64,000 nt of DNA from SABI01 sp963663665. Lineage in GTDB: Bacteria > Spirochaetota > Spirochaetia > Sphaerochaetales > Sphaerochaetaceae. Positions 33,988 to 41,994 of the stretch are shown here, piece by piece. Made by a program: the position numbers and the translations under genes. The stretch is from the NCBI GenBank assembly GCA_963663665.2, contig CAXXKP010000010.1:186001-250000 (forward strand), read 5' to 3'. Below the pieces are notes generated by a model, which had not been told where the DNA came from, did no database searches, and saw nothing but the letters and a program-made list of their open reading frames with translations. Position 1 is the first letter of the stretch. The number at the start of each line of letters is the position of its first letter.

Positions 33988-34983
33988 TTATTTCTTCATC
34001 CCATTTTCATAGATAACAGCAGCTTCGTCAAGGAGGCTAGAAGGAATAGTTATACCTAATTTTTTTGCTGCATCAAGATTAAGCCATAATTCGAAATCAC
34101 TGGGTTCTTGTAAGAACACTGTACCAATTTCACCAGGAGTTGTTCCATCAATAATTTGAGCAATCACTTTCCCAGTAGCTTTCCCAATTTTGTAATAATC
34201 AAAACCCATTGCTACTAAGAAGTTCAGTCCATCAACACCAGATGGATCTGCACTCATCAGTGCGACACCAGCTTTGTTAGCTACATCATCAATAGAAGGG
34301 AGCGCTGAAATAACAGTGTTATCTGTAGCAATATAGATTGCATCAACTCTTTTAATGATTGACTGAGTTGCACTCATTACTTCACTTGTGTTTGAAACTG
34401 CAGAAGCAACGAATTCAACACCTAACTTAGCACAGGCTTCTTTCGCCATTTCCATTAACAATACACCATTAGCTTCACCACTTGCATAGATGTTACCAAT
34501 TGCTTTTGCACCAGTTAAGTCAACAAGTAATTTGATTTGTGCTTCAACAGGGTTCATGTCAGACACGCCAGTAACCTTGATAGCATACCCAGGTTCATAG
34601 GTAGGAACCAATCCAGCTGCGACAGGATCTGTTACTGCAGAGAACACAACTGGTGTATCGACTAACACGTTTGCAAGGGCTTGTGCGTTAGGGGTTGCGA
34701 TACCTACTGCAATATCTACTTTATCAGATTTGAATTTCTGAGCTATTTGTGCAGCAGCAGAGACTTCAGCATTTGCATTTTGGAAATCATACGATACTGT
34801 ATATCCATTATCTGCGAGATAGTCTTTAATACCTTCTTCAACTGCATCTAGTGCAGGGTGAGATAAGAACTTACTTACACCGATTTTGGTCGTTCCTGTG
34901 GCTACATTTTCCATTTGCCCTGTAGCGAATACTACAGATGTAAGCATCAATGATATCACTAGTATGCTCAACAATTTTTTCAT
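33988..34983 (-). CDS. ABC substrate-binding protein, TrpX-like (copy 2)
   Basis: A 331-residue periplasmic binding protein of the ABC_sub_bind (DUF534/TrpX) family. A signal peptide (MKKLLSILVISLMLTSVVFA) precedes the mature GQMENVATG. Family segments include KIGVSKFLSHPALDAVEEG, TPNAQALANVL, FSAVTDPVAAGLVP and the later YIATDNTVISALPSI. It is followed by the permease and ATPase, so it should deliver the ligand. A second, diverged copy lies immediately upstream. Known members bind tryptophan or related aromatic ligands; the ligand here is inferred only from family. Confidence 0.88.
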   Translation of the reverse strand: MKKLLSILVISLMLTSVVFATGQMENVATGTTKIGVSKFLSHPALDAVEEGIKDYLADNGYTVSYDFQNANAEVSAAAQIAQKFKSDKVDIAVGIATPNAQALANVLVDTPVVFSAVTDPVAAGLVPTYEPGYAIKVTGVSDMNPVEAQIKLLVDLTGAKAIGNIYASGEANGVLLMEMAKEACAKLGVEFVASAVSNTSEVMSATQSIIKRVDAIYIATDNTVISALPSIDDVANKAGVALMSADPSGVDGLNFLVAMGFDYYKIGKATGKVIAQIIDGTTPGEIGTVFLQEPSDFELWLNLDAAKKLGITIPSSLLDEAAVIYENGMKK

Positions 34984-35052
34984 AACAAGCTCCTTATATA
35001 TCCATATTTATATGGTGCTCACTATAGACCTCTATAGCTGTTTTGTAAAGAA

Positions 35053-35091
35053 GAATATGCAGTAAAGTGTATAATAATTCACTACATATTC
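35053..35091 (-). repeat. Inverted repeat between the two binding-protein genes
   Basis: GAATATG (35053-35059) pairs with CATATTC (35085-35091), with an inner AGTG/CACT pair. On the minus strand it is followed by TTCTTT. It may be a partial terminator or RNA-stabilising stem seven bases after the stop of the upstream copy. Confidence 0.35.
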
Positions 35092-35097
35092 AGTTTA

Positions 35098-36084
35098 TCA
35101 GTTTTCTGAAGTGTAAAGGACCTTAGCACTATCTAAGTATTTTTTGTCTATTACGATTCCCAATCGCTTTGCTACATCAAGATTGAAATAGAGTTCAAAT
35201 TCGTTTTCATCTGTTGAGAATAGAGTGCCAACTTCTCCAGCTGTTTTCTTACCACTGAGAACTTGATCCACAGCTTCGCCTGTTTTTCTTCCATGTTGAT
35301 AGTAATTAAAGCCCCATACCATAAAGTAATCGAGTCCTTCTGCGCTAGTAGGGTCAGCTGTAAAAAATGGTTTATTATTGTTCTTACACACTTCACTGAT
35401 ACTTGTAATCGCCGAAACTACAGTATTATCGGTTCCAACATATATTCCATCTACCCTTGGAATGATTGCTAATGCAGCTTGTTTTACTTCAGAAGAGTTA
35501 CTAATTCCAGTTGCCACAGCTTTTAACCCTAACTTTTCACATGATTCAGTAACAAGATCCTTTAATTGGACCCCATTAGCTTCTCCACTGGTGAATATAA
35601 TTCCAATACTTTTAGCTCCAGTGATTTGAGAGAATACTCTAATTTGCTCAAATACAGGGTTTTTATCACTTGCCCCTCCCACATTACCATTATTGGGTTC
35701 ATAAGTAGGAACTAAACCTGCAGCGACAGGGTCGGTTATTCCACCAAAAATTACAGGAGTAGTATCGAATACATTTGCCAACGCTTGAGCGGTAGGGGTT
35801 CCGATTCCAACTACGAGATCGACTTTGTCTGCCTTGAATTTATGTGCAATAGACGTTGCTGTTGAAATATCTCCATTTGCATTCTGTGAGTCATATTTAA
35901 TTGAATACCCTTTCTCAGCTAATACATCAACCATTCCTTGTTCTATTGCATCAAGAGCAGGATGAGCAACTATTTTAGATACTCCAATCCTAATTGTATC
36001 CTCTGTAATATTCTCACGTACTCCTTGCGCATACAATAGGCTCATTAATATAAAAATAGCTACAATAGTGATTTTCTTTTTCAT
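35098..36084 (-). CDS. ABC substrate-binding protein, TrpX-like (copy 1)
   Basis: A 328-residue paralogue of the protein encoded at 33988-34983. It shares the same blocks (RIGVSKIVAHPALDAIEQG, TPTAQALANVF, TDPVAAGLVPTYEP, YVGTDNTVVSAI). The signal peptide is MKKKITIVAIFILMSLLYAQ. The two copies appear diverged along their whole length, so they are not a recent duplication. As promoter-proximal gene of the operon it lies under a candidate operator (36131-36152). The two may recognise different ligands for one permease. It ends a few bases before an inverted repeat. Confidence 0.87.
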   Translation of the reverse strand: MKKKITIVAIFILMSLLYAQGVRENITEDTIRIGVSKIVAHPALDAIEQGMVDVLAEKGYSIKYDSQNANGDISTATSIAHKFKADKVDLVVGIGTPTAQALANVFDTTPVIFGGITDPVAAGLVPTYEPNNGNVGGASDKNPVFEQIRVFSQITGAKSIGIIFTSGEANGVQLKDLVTESCEKLGLKAVATGISNSSEVKQAALAIIPRVDGIYVGTDNTVVSAITSISEVCKNNNKPFFTADPTSAEGLDYFMVWGFNYYQHGRKTGEAVDQVLSGKKTAGEVGTLFSTDENEFELYFNLDVAKRLGIVIDKKYLDSAKVLYTSEN

Positions 36085-36130
36085 GTTATACTCTCCTGAA
36101 TCAACTTTTGTATGACTATAGCTCTCTTTG

Positions 36131-36152
36131 GTGTTTCTGTAAATAGAAACAC
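36131..36152 (-). promoter_or_regulatory. Candidate operator upstream of the ABC operon
   Basis: GTGTTTCT and AGAAACAC (minus-strand reading) form an 8-bp perfect inverted repeat with a six-base spacer, 47-68 bases upstream of the start codon at 36084. The size and symmetry fit a LacI- or GntR-type dimeric repressor site. The cognate regulator is not identifiable here. Confidence 0.4.
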
Positions 36153-36229
36153 TTTATTTTTAGTTATTTTTTAATAATATTTTGTAATTATGACTATTTT
36201 TAGTGAATGATAGTATCTCTGTTGGCAGA

Positions 36230-36275
36230 AATAAAAAAAAGACTGTTAATACTTTAGATTTGTATAACAGTCTTT
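36230..36275 (-). terminator. Strong intrinsic terminator after the acidic-protein gene
   Basis: AAAGACTGTT at 36238 pairs with AACAGTCTTT ending at 36275; the stem extends into ATAC/GTAT with one bulged base. On the minus strand it is followed by eight T residues. It separates the acidic-protein gene from the ABC operon. Confidence 0.8.
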
Positions 36276-36326
36276 AGAAATAAAGAATCATTAATTTACA
36301 AGAATGACCCATATATAGATAATCAA

Positions 36327-36587
36327 TTAATAATCAAATGATTCATCGTCGTCATCATCATATAAAAAGTCATCGTCGTCATCTTCAATAACTTCTGTTT
36401 CATCGTTCTCTTCAAGGAAGAAATCCTCAATATCATCATCTTCATCCTCATCGTCAAACCCATCGTAATCATCATCATCACGATATTCATCTGGATCAAA
36501 ATAATCTTCAATTTCATCCTGACCATCTACTTCTTCATCCTCTTCATAGAAAGGATCATCATAATCTTCATCTTCAGTGTATTTCAT
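36327..36587 (-). CDS. Extremely acidic 86-residue protein
   Basis: An 86-residue protein beginning MKYTEDEDYDDPFYEE, in which about 60% of residues are Asp or Glu (34 Asp and 18 Glu by my count), with many aromatic residues. It has no Cys and almost no basic residues. The start at ATG 36587 follows GGGGAGG by seven bases, one of the best ribosome-binding sites in the window, and a strong terminator follows. It is therefore a real single-gene unit. I recognise no family. Comparable D/E-rich proteins can act as nucleic-acid mimics, chaperone-like buffers or metal-ion sinks. That is speculation. Confidence 0.75.
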   Translation of the reverse strand: MKYTEDEDYDDPFYEEDEEVDGQDEIEDYFDPDEYRDDDDYDGFDDEDEDDDIEDFFLEENDETEVIEDDDDDFLYDDDDDESFDY

Positions 36588-36762
36588 CTCAATACCTCCC
36601 CATAGACATATAAACGATATATACACATTAAGATGGAAGAATTCAGTTGTCAATCACCAATTCTGTTCTAAATAAGATAAATTTTAATGTTTTTCAGATC
36701 TATTTCTGCACTTGCAACTATTAAGACCCCTTGGTATAGTTTTCCTATTACTGGAGAAAAAT

Positions 36763-37785
36763 ATGAATCCAATAGATAAAGTAGTTGCCCTCCCTATGGG
36801 GGATCCCTCAGGAATTGGGCCTGAAATAGTAGTTAAAGCTCTTAACCATCGAGAGATGAAAGAGAAACGAATTGTCACAGTTGGAGATGTCGGAATATTT
36901 AGGAAAATCTGCACAGATTATCCAAATATTTTTCCTTTTGACATGGTTGTGTACTCGATACCTGAAGTAAAAGAAGCCCTTGATCAAGGGAAAAAACACA
37001 TTCTGTACGCTTTAGATCTCATAGATTTATCACGTTTTGAATATAAAGTAATTAATGGAATGAGCGGTAAAGCAGCCTATGAATCAATTAAAGGAGCAGT
37101 TGAATTAGCGCAGTTGAATATTGTAGATGCAATTGCCACGACTCCTATTCAAAAAGAATCGCTAAAAGCCGCAGGAATCAAAGCGATTGGACATACTGAG
37201 ATATTAGGAGAACTCACTGCATCAGACCATCCAATAACGATGTTCGAAACTTTAGGTCTCCATATTTTCTTTATGACGCGACACCTTTCATTGCGGCAAG
37301 CGTGTGATGCCGTTACTAAAAAACGGGTATATGAATTTATTAAACAAGTAGAAGAGATTACAAAGAGTGACCTATTTCCTGGGGATACTCCCCTCGCAGT
37401 TGCAGCGCTCAATCCACATGGGGGTGAACACGGCCTCTTCGGTACAGAAGAGATGAGTGATATCATCCCTGCAATCGAGGAAGCTCAGAATGAAGGAGTG
37501 AACATAGTAGGACCCATAGGGGCTGATTCGGTTTTCCACCTCGCCCAAATTGGCCGATATAAAGCAGTGCTTTCACTTTATCATGATCAAGGACATATCG
37601 CATCTAAAACGTTAGACTTTGAAAGAACAATAAGTGTTACATGGAATCTGCCATTTATCCGTACAAGTGTTGATCATGGAACAGCTTTAGACATTGCAGG
37701 AGATAATAAAGCAAGTGAAGTGAGTATGGTTGAAGCTATTAAAGTAGCTTTCCGATATATTGAACGAGAAAGAAAGGAAAAATAG
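36763..37785 (+). CDS. pdxA: 4-hydroxythreonine-4-phosphate dehydrogenase
   Basis: A 340-residue PdxA. Conserved blocks are PMGDPSGIGPEIVVKAL, the metal-binding GHTEILGEL, FMTRHLSLRQA, NPHGGEHGLFG and LYHDQGHI. It oxidises 4-phosphohydroxy-threonine in vitamin B6 synthesis. PdxA2-type relatives act on threonate or erythronate phosphates beside a DUF1537 kinase, which is not present here, so the classical role is favoured. No pdxJ is in the window. I chose ATG 36763, preceded by CTGGAG; an in-frame ATG at 36712 has no site. The stop directly abuts the following lipoprotein gene. Confidence 0.88.
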   Translation: MNPIDKVVALPMGDPSGIGPEIVVKALNHREMKEKRIVTVGDVGIFRKICTDYPNIFPFDMVVYSIPEVKEALDQGKKHILYALDLIDLSRFEYKVINGMSGKAAYESIKGAVELAQLNIVDAIATTPIQKESLKAAGIKAIGHTEILGELTASDHPITMFETLGLHIFFMTRHLSLRQACDAVTKKRVYEFIKQVEEITKSDLFPGDTPLAVAALNPHGGEHGLFGTEEMSDIIPAIEEAQNEGVNIVGPIGADSVFHLAQIGRYKAVLSLYHDQGHIASKTLDFERTISVTWNLPFIRTSVDHGTALDIAGDNKASEVSMVEAIKVAFRYIERERKEK

Positions 37786-38826
37786 ATGAAAAAAATTAAT
37801 GTTAGTATTTTAGTACTGCTGATTACTATACTGTTTATTACGTCTTGTGCTACAACCGTGACCACCTCATATATGGTACCAGCCAAATACGATATGTCTA
37901 ATTATCGTTCTCTTGCGATAACAAGCGCTGGGGTGTATCGATTTAGAGCATTTGATCTGCCCAGCTCCATAGTGAGGGATATGAGTGGTACGTGTCCTGT
38001 TAGAGTTTATTCAGGTTTTAGTGTGAATAGTGAAAGGAAGATGAGTGAATATCTTACGAGTGGAGTTGTCAAAGAAGCAAACCAGAGTGGATACTTTACA
38101 ATTCTATCACCTTCTAGTGCTGATAATTTCATTAATATTCCAAATGCATTAGTGAAACAAGGATATGAGGCACACCTTTCTATGTGGACTGAGGATATCG
38201 GTATTGATGAATTTATCTTCGCGAAAGAAGAGAGACGTGTTATACCACCACTCAATGAAGGAGATCCTGAAGTAATAGTGACAACGCTCGCCTATTATTT
38301 AGAACAGAATGTAACTGTGCAGTTTGGATGGGAAGTCAAGAATCTTAAGACAGGAGCGATTATCGCAAGCGATTCGTTTAGAGATACAAGAAGTTCTACT
38401 ACAAAAATTACTACTGATGGGAATTCAGTGGTATATGCTCCGCGACTCCAAACTACGTTGAATGCAATCGCTTCTTCATTTGCAACTACAATTATTGAAC
38501 AGCTTGTTCCAACAACGAAGACACGAGTAATAAGTCTTATGAAGAATGATCCAAAGAGTAAGAGGGTAGAGATTGCATACGACCTCGTTAAGGATGGAAA
38601 CTTTTTTGATGCTCTAGATATATTTGAAAATGAATGGAAAAAGAGAGACCATATCCCGTCTGCATATAATGCTGCTCTCCTTCTCGAAGCATTGGATCAA
38701 AGAGATGATGCTATAAAACTTCTTGAGAAGGCATATAAAAATAGTGGGAATCAAAAAATACGAAATCTATTAGAAGCAATGAATAGTAGACGAGATTCTA
38801 CAAAACAAGCTGAATCTCAATTATGA
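37786..38826 (+). CDS. TPR-containing lipoprotein
   Basis: A 346-residue lipoprotein with the signal peptide MKKINVSILVLLITILFITSC and the Cys-Ala-Thr-Thr lipobox end. The N-terminal part (VPAKYDMSNYRSLAITSAG) resembles the curli-assembly/DUF6340-like beta domain with VPA-x-x-x-L/M at its start. The C-terminal 80 residues form two to three tetratricopeptide repeats (AYDLVKDGNFFDALDIF, then AALLLEALDQRDDAIKLL). It is therefore probably anchored to the outer membrane and engaged in protein contacts. It starts one base after the pdxA stop and is followed by the adenosyltransferase gene 13 bases later. Confidence 0.75.
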   Translation: MKKINVSILVLLITILFITSCATTVTTSYMVPAKYDMSNYRSLAITSAGVYRFRAFDLPSSIVRDMSGTCPVRVYSGFSVNSERKMSEYLTSGVVKEANQSGYFTILSPSSADNFINIPNALVKQGYEAHLSMWTEDIGIDEFIFAKEERRVIPPLNEGDPEVIVTTLAYYLEQNVTVQFGWEVKNLKTGAIIASDSFRDTRSSTTKITTDGNSVVYAPRLQTTLNAIASSFATTIIEQLVPTTKTRVISLMKNDPKSKRVEIAYDLVKDGNFFDALDIFENEWKKRDHIPSAYNAALLLEALDQRDDAIKLLEKAYKNSGNQKIRNLLEAMNSRRDSTKQAESQL

Positions 38827-38839
38827 TAGGGAAGTGATG

Positions 38840-39367
38840 ATGGAAACAAATCCACTGATAATTACGTATACAGGAAACGGGAAAGGAAAAACGACAGCAG
38901 CTCTTGGGTTGCTGTTTCGTTCACTAGGACATCATAAAAAAGTAGCAGTAATCCAATTCATTAAGATGGATAGCCTTAAAACAGGAGAGAAGGAATTTGC
39001 ACAAACTCTAGGCATCTTGTGGGAAAATTATGGGGCAGGGTTTACCTGGAATGATGCTAAAGGGGAGAATAAAGCTGCTTGTGAAGCAGGGTTTGAGAGG
39101 GTGAAAGAACTCTTAGATGATCTCACCTATGATCTTATCATTCTCGATGAGTTTACCTATCCATTAGGCTATAAATTTCTCGACGAGAATGAAGTTATTG
39201 CTTACCTCAATGAATATAAAAAAAGAGAAAAAAGGGCACATATTGTAATCACTGGTCGAAATGCTAGCAAAGCTCTCATCGAGATTAGTGATCTGGTAAG
39301 TGAAGTTGAAGAGGTAAAACACCCTTATATGAATAATATTCCACCTCAAACAATGATAGAGTTCTGA
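38840..39367 (+). CDS. Cob(I)yrinic acid a,c-diamide adenosyltransferase (CobA/BtuR family)
   Basis: A 175-residue CobA/BtuR (CobO-type) protein. It has the P-loop YTGNGKGKTTAALGLLFR, then VAVIQFIKM, the metal/ATP site region LIILDEFTYPLGYKFL and ITGRNASKALIEISD. It adenosylates corrinoids to make adenosylcobalamin, either in synthesis or in salvage. No other cobalamin genes are present nearby. GTG 38834, ATG 38837 and ATG 38840 are all possible; 38840 best fits AGGGA at 38828-38832. It is the last gene of the pdxA-lipoprotein run. Confidence 0.88.
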   Translation: METNPLIITYTGNGKGKTTAALGLLFRSLGHHKKVAVIQFIKMDSLKTGEKEFAQTLGILWENYGAGFTWNDAKGENKAACEAGFERVKELLDDLTYDLIILDEFTYPLGYKFLDENEVIAYLNEYKKREKRAHIVITGRNASKALIEISDLVSEVEEVKHPYMNNIPPQTMIEF

Positions 39368-39402
39368 TTACTGCCTAATAATATAAAATGATTGAAAAAA
39401 TC

Positions 39403-39431
39403 TGTACCAAAGATAATAAACAGGGTATAAT
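39403..39431 (+). promoter_or_regulatory. Candidate promoter for the phosphatase/RloAB-like operon
   Basis: A consensus -10 box TATAAT lies at 39426-39431. The -35 position 17 bases upstream reads TGTACC, a weak match. It precedes the ATG at 39450 by only 18 bases, so the leader would be very short. Confidence 0.35.
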
Positions 39432-39449
39432 CTTGTTAAAGGAATCAAT

Positions 39450-40088
39450 ATGGGTTATCTAGAATGTCATTGTCATCTCCTTCCATTTGTAGATGATGGT
39501 GTAAAAACTAAAGATCAGGCACTCTCTGTAATAGCTGCATATAAGGAAGCAGGATTTGATACTATTGTAACAACTCCACATCTTTATAACCCACTGGTTA
39601 CCACGAAAATCAATCACATCAGAAGTATGCATACTTGGTTGAAAAATGAATGTGATAAGATAGGAATTGATTTCATCCTTGGTAGTGAAACATATGTAGG
39701 GAGTTCTTTTTCACCAAAGAACATTCCCTTTTTAGGTTCATTTGTCCTTGTAGAAGTTGACCCGAGTATTGAACCTCTTTATCTTTTGAATTATGCCCAT
39801 AGTTTGATAAAAAATGGAAACTATGTGATACTTGCCCATGTCGAGCGATATTCGTGGTTCAGCCTTGAATCTGTAGTGATGAACAAACTTCGTGACATGG
39901 GAGTATTTTTTCAAAGCAATAGTGATGCTGTTCTTAATGGAAAAGTTGACTCTTACATAGAAAAAAATCTCATCGATATCATTGCAGGAGATAATCATGG
40001 GGATGTTGAGATTCCCAAACAATTAGCAAAATGTATGCAACTTCATCCTATGATTTTGCAAAATATGAATAGACTGTTCAATAGATGA
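39450..40088 (+). CDS. PHP-type protein-tyrosine phosphatase-like (CpsB/YwqE family)
   Basis: A 212-residue PHP-domain protein. The N-terminal metal motif is ECHCHLLPFVDDGVKT (His7, His9, Asp15-Asp16), followed by TTPHLYNP, the catalytic-region GSETYV, ILAHVERYSW and the last ligands in AGDNHGD. This is the layout of CpsB/YwqE, Mn-dependent phosphotyrosine phosphatases that usually oppose a tyrosine kinase of capsule synthesis. No polysaccharide or tyrosine-kinase gene is nearby. Instead the next genes are the RloA/RloB-like pair, 25 bases downstream on the same strand. Confidence 0.8.
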   Translation: MGYLECHCHLLPFVDDGVKTKDQALSVIAAYKEAGFDTIVTTPHLYNPLVTTKINHIRSMHTWLKNECDKIGIDFILGSETYVGSSFSPKNIPFLGSFVLVEVDPSIEPLYLLNYAHSLIKNGNYVILAHVERYSWFSLESVVMNKLRDMGVFFQSNSDAVLNGKVDSYIEKNLIDIIAGDNHGDVEIPKQLAKCMQLHPMILQNMNRLFNR

Positions 40089-40113
40089 ACATACATTACA
40101 AGGGAGAATTGAT

Positions 40114-41349
40114 ATGCTACTCGATATGACAATTTCAAATTATCGTTCAGTCCAAACTCCTCAGACAATCTCATTCGAAGCGATTAAAGATAATCGTCTA
40201 GATGATGAGAAAATTGTTGAGGTGTCTCAGAAGCTAAAAGTGATCAAATCATGTGCGATAATTGGTCCTAATGGTGCTGGTAAAAGTACATTTGTACGAG
40301 CACTAGAAGCACTAAAAGCCATCATTACAGCAGATGAAAATGTTGAGTCCCCTGTTTCTCTGCTCGCTGGCACAAGCTTTGCATATAGCGATGAAAAAGG
40401 GCTTCCAACTCAAATGCAGTTACACATTATCATGGGGTATGATGAAGAGAGTGGAGCGCCTCTTACTGGGCGATATACTCTTGTAGCGACTCGCGATAAG
40501 GTATTTGAAGAGTCCTACCATATGCTTGTTGGACGAAGCCGTAAATTGCTCTTTGAAAGAAAGATTGTTGAGAGTGCAGATTCTGAGAATATTGAATATA
40601 AATATCGATGGGGAAAAATGTTCAGAGGTGAGAAAAAACGGCTTGTGAACAAGGTTCGTCCAGGGCAAACATATTTAGCATGTGCTGCACGAAAAGATTC
40701 TCTTTCCCTCACTCCATTATTTAATTGGTTTGAAAATGATTTAATGATCCTACCATTCGGGCTCTCGTCATCAAGTGAAAAACAAATCGTTGACCAATTA
40801 AGACGTAATCCCCAATGGATAACTCAACTTATAAACTTCCTTTGGGCAATAGATATTACTGATATCAGAGATGTTAGATTACAAGAAGATAGGTTGATTT
40901 ATGTTCATACTAATGTATCTCAACACTATGCATCTTACTTTACTAATGAATCTCTCTCTCTAAGAAGGTTAACAAGTATCGCAATGGCAATGTTTGAGAG
41001 TTTCCTCCAGAAAAAGGTATTGGTTATAGATGATTTTGGAATGCTTCTTCATCCTGATGCACTTGAACACCTTGTGAACGTGTTTGAAGCTTCGAACAAA
41101 GTAGGAAGCCAGATGCTTGTAGTAGACTGTAACCCCGGGTTGTTGAAAGATGGAGTATTACGTCGCGATGCTGTTTGGTTTGCCCAAAAGAATAGTGTTT
41201 CTGCAACTGAGTACTATTCCCTCGCTGATTTTAAATTTTCAAAAAGTAAACGTGATTTAACAAGACAATTGTATCTCAACGGTTCATTTGGTGCTCTACC
41301 AATAACAAGCGAGTTCTCATTTGTTCCAACTGTTGAGAAGGAGGCATAA
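40114..41349 (+). CDS. AAA15-type ATPase resembling RloA/AbiLi, catalytic motifs altered
   Basis: A 411-residue SMC/ABC-like AAA15 ATPase. The N-terminal ISNYRSVQTPQTISFEA is the usual AAA15 start, and Walker A is intact (IIGPNGAGKST, residues 49-59). Other motifs have drifted. The signature, usually E-S-x-G-x-x-x-L, is ESLSLRRL (279-286). Walker B is VIDDFGMLLHP, with Asp307 where Glu is normal. The switch region, usually TTHN, is VDCN with Cys339 for His. The C-terminal VLRRDAVWFAQKN, SLADF and NGSFGALPI are family marks of RloA/AbiLi proteins that pair with RloB. ATG 40114 follows AGGGAG. It is followed by the RloB-like gene after one base. ATP binding is likely retained; hydrolysis is doubtful. 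Confidence 0.8.
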   Translation: MLLDMTISNYRSVQTPQTISFEAIKDNRLDDEKIVEVSQKLKVIKSCAIIGPNGAGKSTFVRALEALKAIITADENVESPVSLLAGTSFAYSDEKGLPTQMQLHIIMGYDEESGAPLTGRYTLVATRDKVFEESYHMLVGRSRKLLFERKIVESADSENIEYKYRWGKMFRGEKKRLVNKVRPGQTYLACAARKDSLSLTPLFNWFENDLMILPFGLSSSSEKQIVDQLRRNPQWITQLINFLWAIDITDIRDVRLQEDRLIYVHTNVSQHYASYFTNESLSLRRLTSIAMAMFESFLQKKVLVIDDFGMLLHPDALEHLVNVFEASNKVGSQMLVVDCNPGLLKDGVLRRDAVWFAQKNSVSATEYYSLADFKFSKSKRDLTRQLYLNGSFGALPITSEFSFVPTVEKEA

Positions 41350-41350
41350 T

Positions 41351-41992
41351 ATGATAAGGAAAAAGGTAAACACAACTCCTAAAAAGACAATTTTAATTGT
41401 AACTAGCACAGAATCTGAATCTCTTTATTTTTCTCAGATGAGAAAAGATTGTAGATATACAAACCTTACAGTCTTGTGGGGAGATGAAGCTAATACTATT
41501 GAGGATCTTGTAAAAATAGCCTCTAAAGAGAGAATTAAAGGCCATTATGATAGTGTCTGGGTAACGCTTAGTCTTCAGGAATTACATATTACTGTTGATC
41601 AAGTAAAAGAGATACATGAATTTGCTTCAAAAAAGAAAGTTAAACTAGCTTGGAACAATCCTGATATTTCATTGTGGTACCTCCTCCACTTACAGACTCC
41701 ACGTCTACCAATAACAGATGTGAGTGTTATAGAAATGAGCCTCAAGGGAATTTTCCCTTCATTCAGCAAAGATCCTTCCTATTTATTGGATCAAGGAGCT
41801 AATCTTCATCTCAAACTGTTTGGAAATAAAGCACAAGCTGTTGTAAATGCTTCAAATTATAATACCATTGCAAAGCAAAGGTTGGGTTTGGAGCCTGTGA
41901 ATATGGCGAAGCTTTTAAATGATATCACCATCTATTGTGGGAATGCTGATATTACTCACAACCAAAAATTAATAGGGATGAAAAATAACTAG
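41351..41992 (+). CDS. RloB/AbiLii-like protein with degenerate Toprim site
   Basis: A 213-residue protein recognisable as RloB-like by its position after the RloA-like gene and by aligned landmarks: ILIVTSTESESLYF (family I-V-x-E-G-x-x-T-E-x-x-Y-F), DSVWVTLSLQE (family D-x-V-W-V-V-x-D-x-D) and LAWNNPDISLWYLLH (family N-P-x-F-E-x-W-L-L-L-H). The catalytic acids are missing: Ser19 replaces the first Glu, Ser74 and Gln76 replace the two Asp, and Ser107 replaces the last Glu. The fold therefore seems kept while nuclease activity is probably lost. AAGGAGG precedes ATG 41351. Two bases separate it from the LuxR-type gene. The reading frame is intact, arguing against simple decay. Confidence 0.65.
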   Translation: MIRKKVNTTPKKTILIVTSTESESLYFSQMRKDCRYTNLTVLWGDEANTIEDLVKIASKERIKGHYDSVWVTLSLQELHITVDQVKEIHEFASKKKVKLAWNNPDISLWYLLHLQTPRLPITDVSVIEMSLKGIFPSFSKDPSYLLDQGANLHLKLFGNKAQAVVNASNYNTIAKQRLGLEPVNMAKLLNDITIYCGNADITHNQKLIGMKNN

Positions 41993-41994
41993 AG

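Noticed and set aside
36085..36230. T-box leader ahead of the TrpX-like genes
   Set aside because: No T-box sequence or specifier-loop architecture is visible; only a palindrome and a promoter-size gap.
36323..36526. Second reading frame over the acidic-protein gene encoding a Met/Thr-rich peptide
   Set aside because: It is the frame-shifted reading of GAT/GAA repeats, and has no ribosome-binding site; the acidic frame has a strong one.
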